From: Siculibacillus lacustris
GTDB lineage: Bacteria; Pseudomonadota; Alphaproteobacteria; Rhizobiales; Ancalomicrobiaceae
Assembly: GCF_004328075.1 (NCBI RefSeq)
Contig: NZ_SJFN01000033.1
Span: forward strand, 3,994 to 50,826
Length of the DNA stretch: 46,833 bases
Direction of reading: 5' to 3'
Shown here piece by piece: positions 45,157 through 46,833 of the stretch. Numbering within the stretch: the first letter of the stretch is position 1; each line of letters starts with the position of its first letter. Both the position numbers and the translations under genes were made by a program. The notes beneath the pieces were generated by a model. That model saw nothing but the letters and a program-made list of their open reading frames with translations, ran no database searches and was not told the DNA's origin.

Positions 45157-46833
45157 ATGTCCGATCGAAGCGTCAGAGGGCATCCCACGAGATCGGCCGC
45201 CGGCCACGCCGACGACGACGGCGTCGATCTCGCCACCGTTCTGACCATCCTGCGCCGCCAGTGGTTCGTGATCCTGGCGATCCTCGCCCTGTTCCTCGGG
45301 GCCGCCGCCGCCTATGCCGTGCTGACCCCCAAGACTTGGCGCACCTCGACCCGCGTCCTGCTCGATCCGCGCGAGAAGCAGATCGTCGGCATCGATCTGT
45401 CGAAGGCGCCGAACTCCACCGAGCTCGGCTGGGTCGAAACCCGGCTCGAACTGGTCAAGGCCTTCGGCACCTTGGCGGTGGTGGTCGAACGCGAGGGCCT
45501 GCTCGACGACCCGGAGGTGACCGGCACCGCCCCCGCCGCGGATCTCGCCGCGACCGAAGATCCTCGCGTCGCCAACGCGGTGCGCAACCTCTCCGAGATG
45601 GTGGTGGTCGAGCGCCCCAAGGAGAACAATCTGATCGACATCACGGTGACCGCGCGCTCGCCCGAGAAGGCCGCCCGCCTCAGCCGGGCGGTCGCCCGCG
45701 CCTTCGTCGACGGTCTCGCCCAGTCCAAGGTCGATCAGATCCAACAGGCCAACGGCCTGCTCGCCCGGCAGGTCGACGCCATGCGCGCCAAGATGCTGGA
45801 GGCCGAGACCAAGGTCGAGGAATACAAGCGCGCCAACGGCATCGCCGTCACCCGCGGCAGTCTGGTCGACGAGGAGACGCTGCGCCAGTCCAACGAGAAC
45901 CTCAACAACGCCCGCACCAAGACCCAGGAGGCCAAGGAGCGCTGGGAGCATCTGCGCCAGGTGCTGCGCAGCGGCGACCTGCAGACCCAGTCGCAGACCG
46001 ACGGCGTCGGCTCGACGGTGTTGTCGCGGTTGAAGATCGACGCCGCCGCCGCCCAGCGCCGCCGCACCGAGGTCGAACAACAGTTCGGGCCCAAGCATCC
46101 GCGCGTCGCCGCCGCCATCTCCGACATCGAGCGCACCCGCGGGTTGATCCAGGAAGAGCTGAAGTCGCTGGTCGCCACCGCCGAGATCGACTACCAGATC
46201 GCCCGCGCCAATGAGGACAACGTGCGGCGCAACTTCGATCGCGCCCAGACCCGGCTGTCCGACACCGGGCAGGCCTCGGTGGCGCTGCAGGATCTGGTCA
46301 ACGAGGCGGCTGCCCGGCGCGAGCTCTACAAGTCCTTCGTCAGCCGCATGGAGGAGACCAACCTCCAGAAGAACACCCAGGTCTCCGACGCGACCATCGT
46401 CTCGCCGGCCCAGGTACCGCTGCGCCCCTTCTCGCCGCGCGTGACCCTGGCGCTGGCCCTGGCGCTGGTCGCCGGCCTCGGCTGCGGCATCAGCGTCGCG
46501 CTCTACCGCGGTCGCGGGATGGTCGCCGCGGCCCATGCCGCCCACGCCCGTCCCCACGGACCACCGCCCGGCTATGCCCCGCTCGGCCCGCCCTATCAAG
46601 TACCGGTCGCCGCTCCGGCCGCGGTCGCCGAGCCGGTCCCGGCCGCTGCTCCGGTGGCCCCGGTCTCGACGCCTCCCGCCGCAACACCGCCCGGGGCGCC
46701 GCCGGCCGTCGCGGCCCCGATGCTCGCAGCGGCCGCGGTGACGCCCGCCCCGATCCCCGCGCCCCCCGCTGCGCCGCCGGCCGCCGTGGCCTCGGTGACG
46801 CCTGCGCCGATTTCCGCGCCGCCGGTGGCCGAT
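45157..46833 (+). CDS. Wzz/GNVR-type polysaccharide co-polymerase (3' end cut off)
   Basis: An open frame of 559 codons that runs off the window without a stop. ATG 45157 is preceded by GGGAG. A Wzz domain begins at VDLATVLTILRRQWFVILAI with a first transmembrane helix at about residues 36-55. A long coiled-coil region follows (about 180-400), including VEEYKRANGIAV and KEPERW-like helices with RRTEVEQQFGPKHPRVAAA, the GNVR-type signature. The second helix is about residues 428-450. The cytoplasmic tail is a Pro/Ala-rich linker with repeated VTPAPI. This layout is usual for GumC/ExoP-type proteins, often with a BY-kinase domain after the linker. Confidence 0.9.
   Translation, partial: MSDRSVRGHPTRSAAGHADDDGVDLATVLTILRRQWFVILAILALFLGAAAAYAVLTPKTWRTSTRVLLDPREKQIVGIDLSKAPNSTELGWVETRLELVKAFGTLAVVVEREGLLDDPEVTGTAPAADLAATEDPRVANAVRNLSEMVVVERPKENNLIDITVTARSPEKAARLSRAVARAFVDGLAQSKVDQIQQANGLLARQVDAMRAKMLEAETKVEEYKRANGIAVTRGSLVDEETLRQSNENLNNARTKTQEAKERWEHLRQVLRSGDLQTQSQTDGVGSTVLSRLKIDAAAAQRRRTEVEQQFGPKHPRVAAAISDIERTRGLIQEELKSLVATAEIDYQIARANEDNVRRNFDRAQTRLSDTGQASVALQDLVNEAAARRELYKSFVSRMEETNLQKNTQVSDATIVSPAQVPLRPFSPRVTLALALALVAGLGCGISVALYRGRGMVAAAHAAHARPHGPPPGYAPLGPPYQVPVAAPAAVAEPVPAAAPVAPVSTPPAATPPGAPPAVAAPMLAAAAVTPAPIPAPPAAPPAAVASVTPAPISAPPVAD

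Overview
The window is high-GC DNA (most codons end in G or C) and reads as the chromosome of an alphaproteobacterium, probably in or near the Hyphomicrobiales (Rhizobiales). This rests on gene content: an HDAC-family deacetylase / xseB / dxs / tlyA / RNA-methyltransferase run, a DUF3297 protein, a VpsF-type polysaccharide protein and an RT0821-type surface lipoprotein. I cannot name the genus. No rRNA, tRNA, CRISPR array or insertion sequence was found.

Layout. (1) 0.2-8.3 kb: an aldolase/PfkB-kinase pair, a DsbA/FrnE-like protein, an Lrp/AsnC regulator divergent from alanine dehydrogenase (ald), a LysE-type exporter, a small unknown protein, and the operon pncB - DUF188 - RidA. (2) 8.3-18.1 kb, all on the minus strand: threonylcarbamoyl-AMP synthase, HDAC-family deacetylase, MFS transporter, secreted protein, xseB, dxs, SCO protein, a small membrane protein, TlyA and an RNA m5U methyltransferase. 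A long inverted-repeat element lies at 10.7 kb. (3) 18.3-29.7 kb: lipid and acyl-CoA metabolism (acyl-CoA dehydrogenase, enoyl-CoA hydratase, SDR, acyl-CoA ligase) mixed with housekeeping genes (DnaJ-like, lipoprotein, pdxH, CorA, metallophosphoesterase) and several very small genes. (4) 29.7-32.2 kb: a sharply AT-rich island with two overlapping minus-strand genes, a reverse transcriptase with a long helical C-terminal region and a PD-(D/E)xK-nuclease-like partner. (5) 32.4-38.2 kb: NCS2 nucleobase transporter, DUF3297, DUF1499, MBL-fold hydrolase, TauE/SafE permease, MFS transporter. (6) 38.3 kb to the end: an exopolysaccharide locus (flippase, GT2, VpsF-like protein, WecG/TagA transferase, GT4 and a Wzz/GNVR-type chain-length protein that runs off the window).

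The AT-rich island is the strongest candidate for an undescribed system. It has no sign of a retron, group II intron, diversity-generating retroelement or CRISPR association. It looks like a UG/Abi-type (defence-associated) reverse transcriptase translationally coupled to a predicted nuclease, with a structured AT-rich leader upstream and an 8-bp direct repeat at its edges. Its defence role is inferred, not shown.
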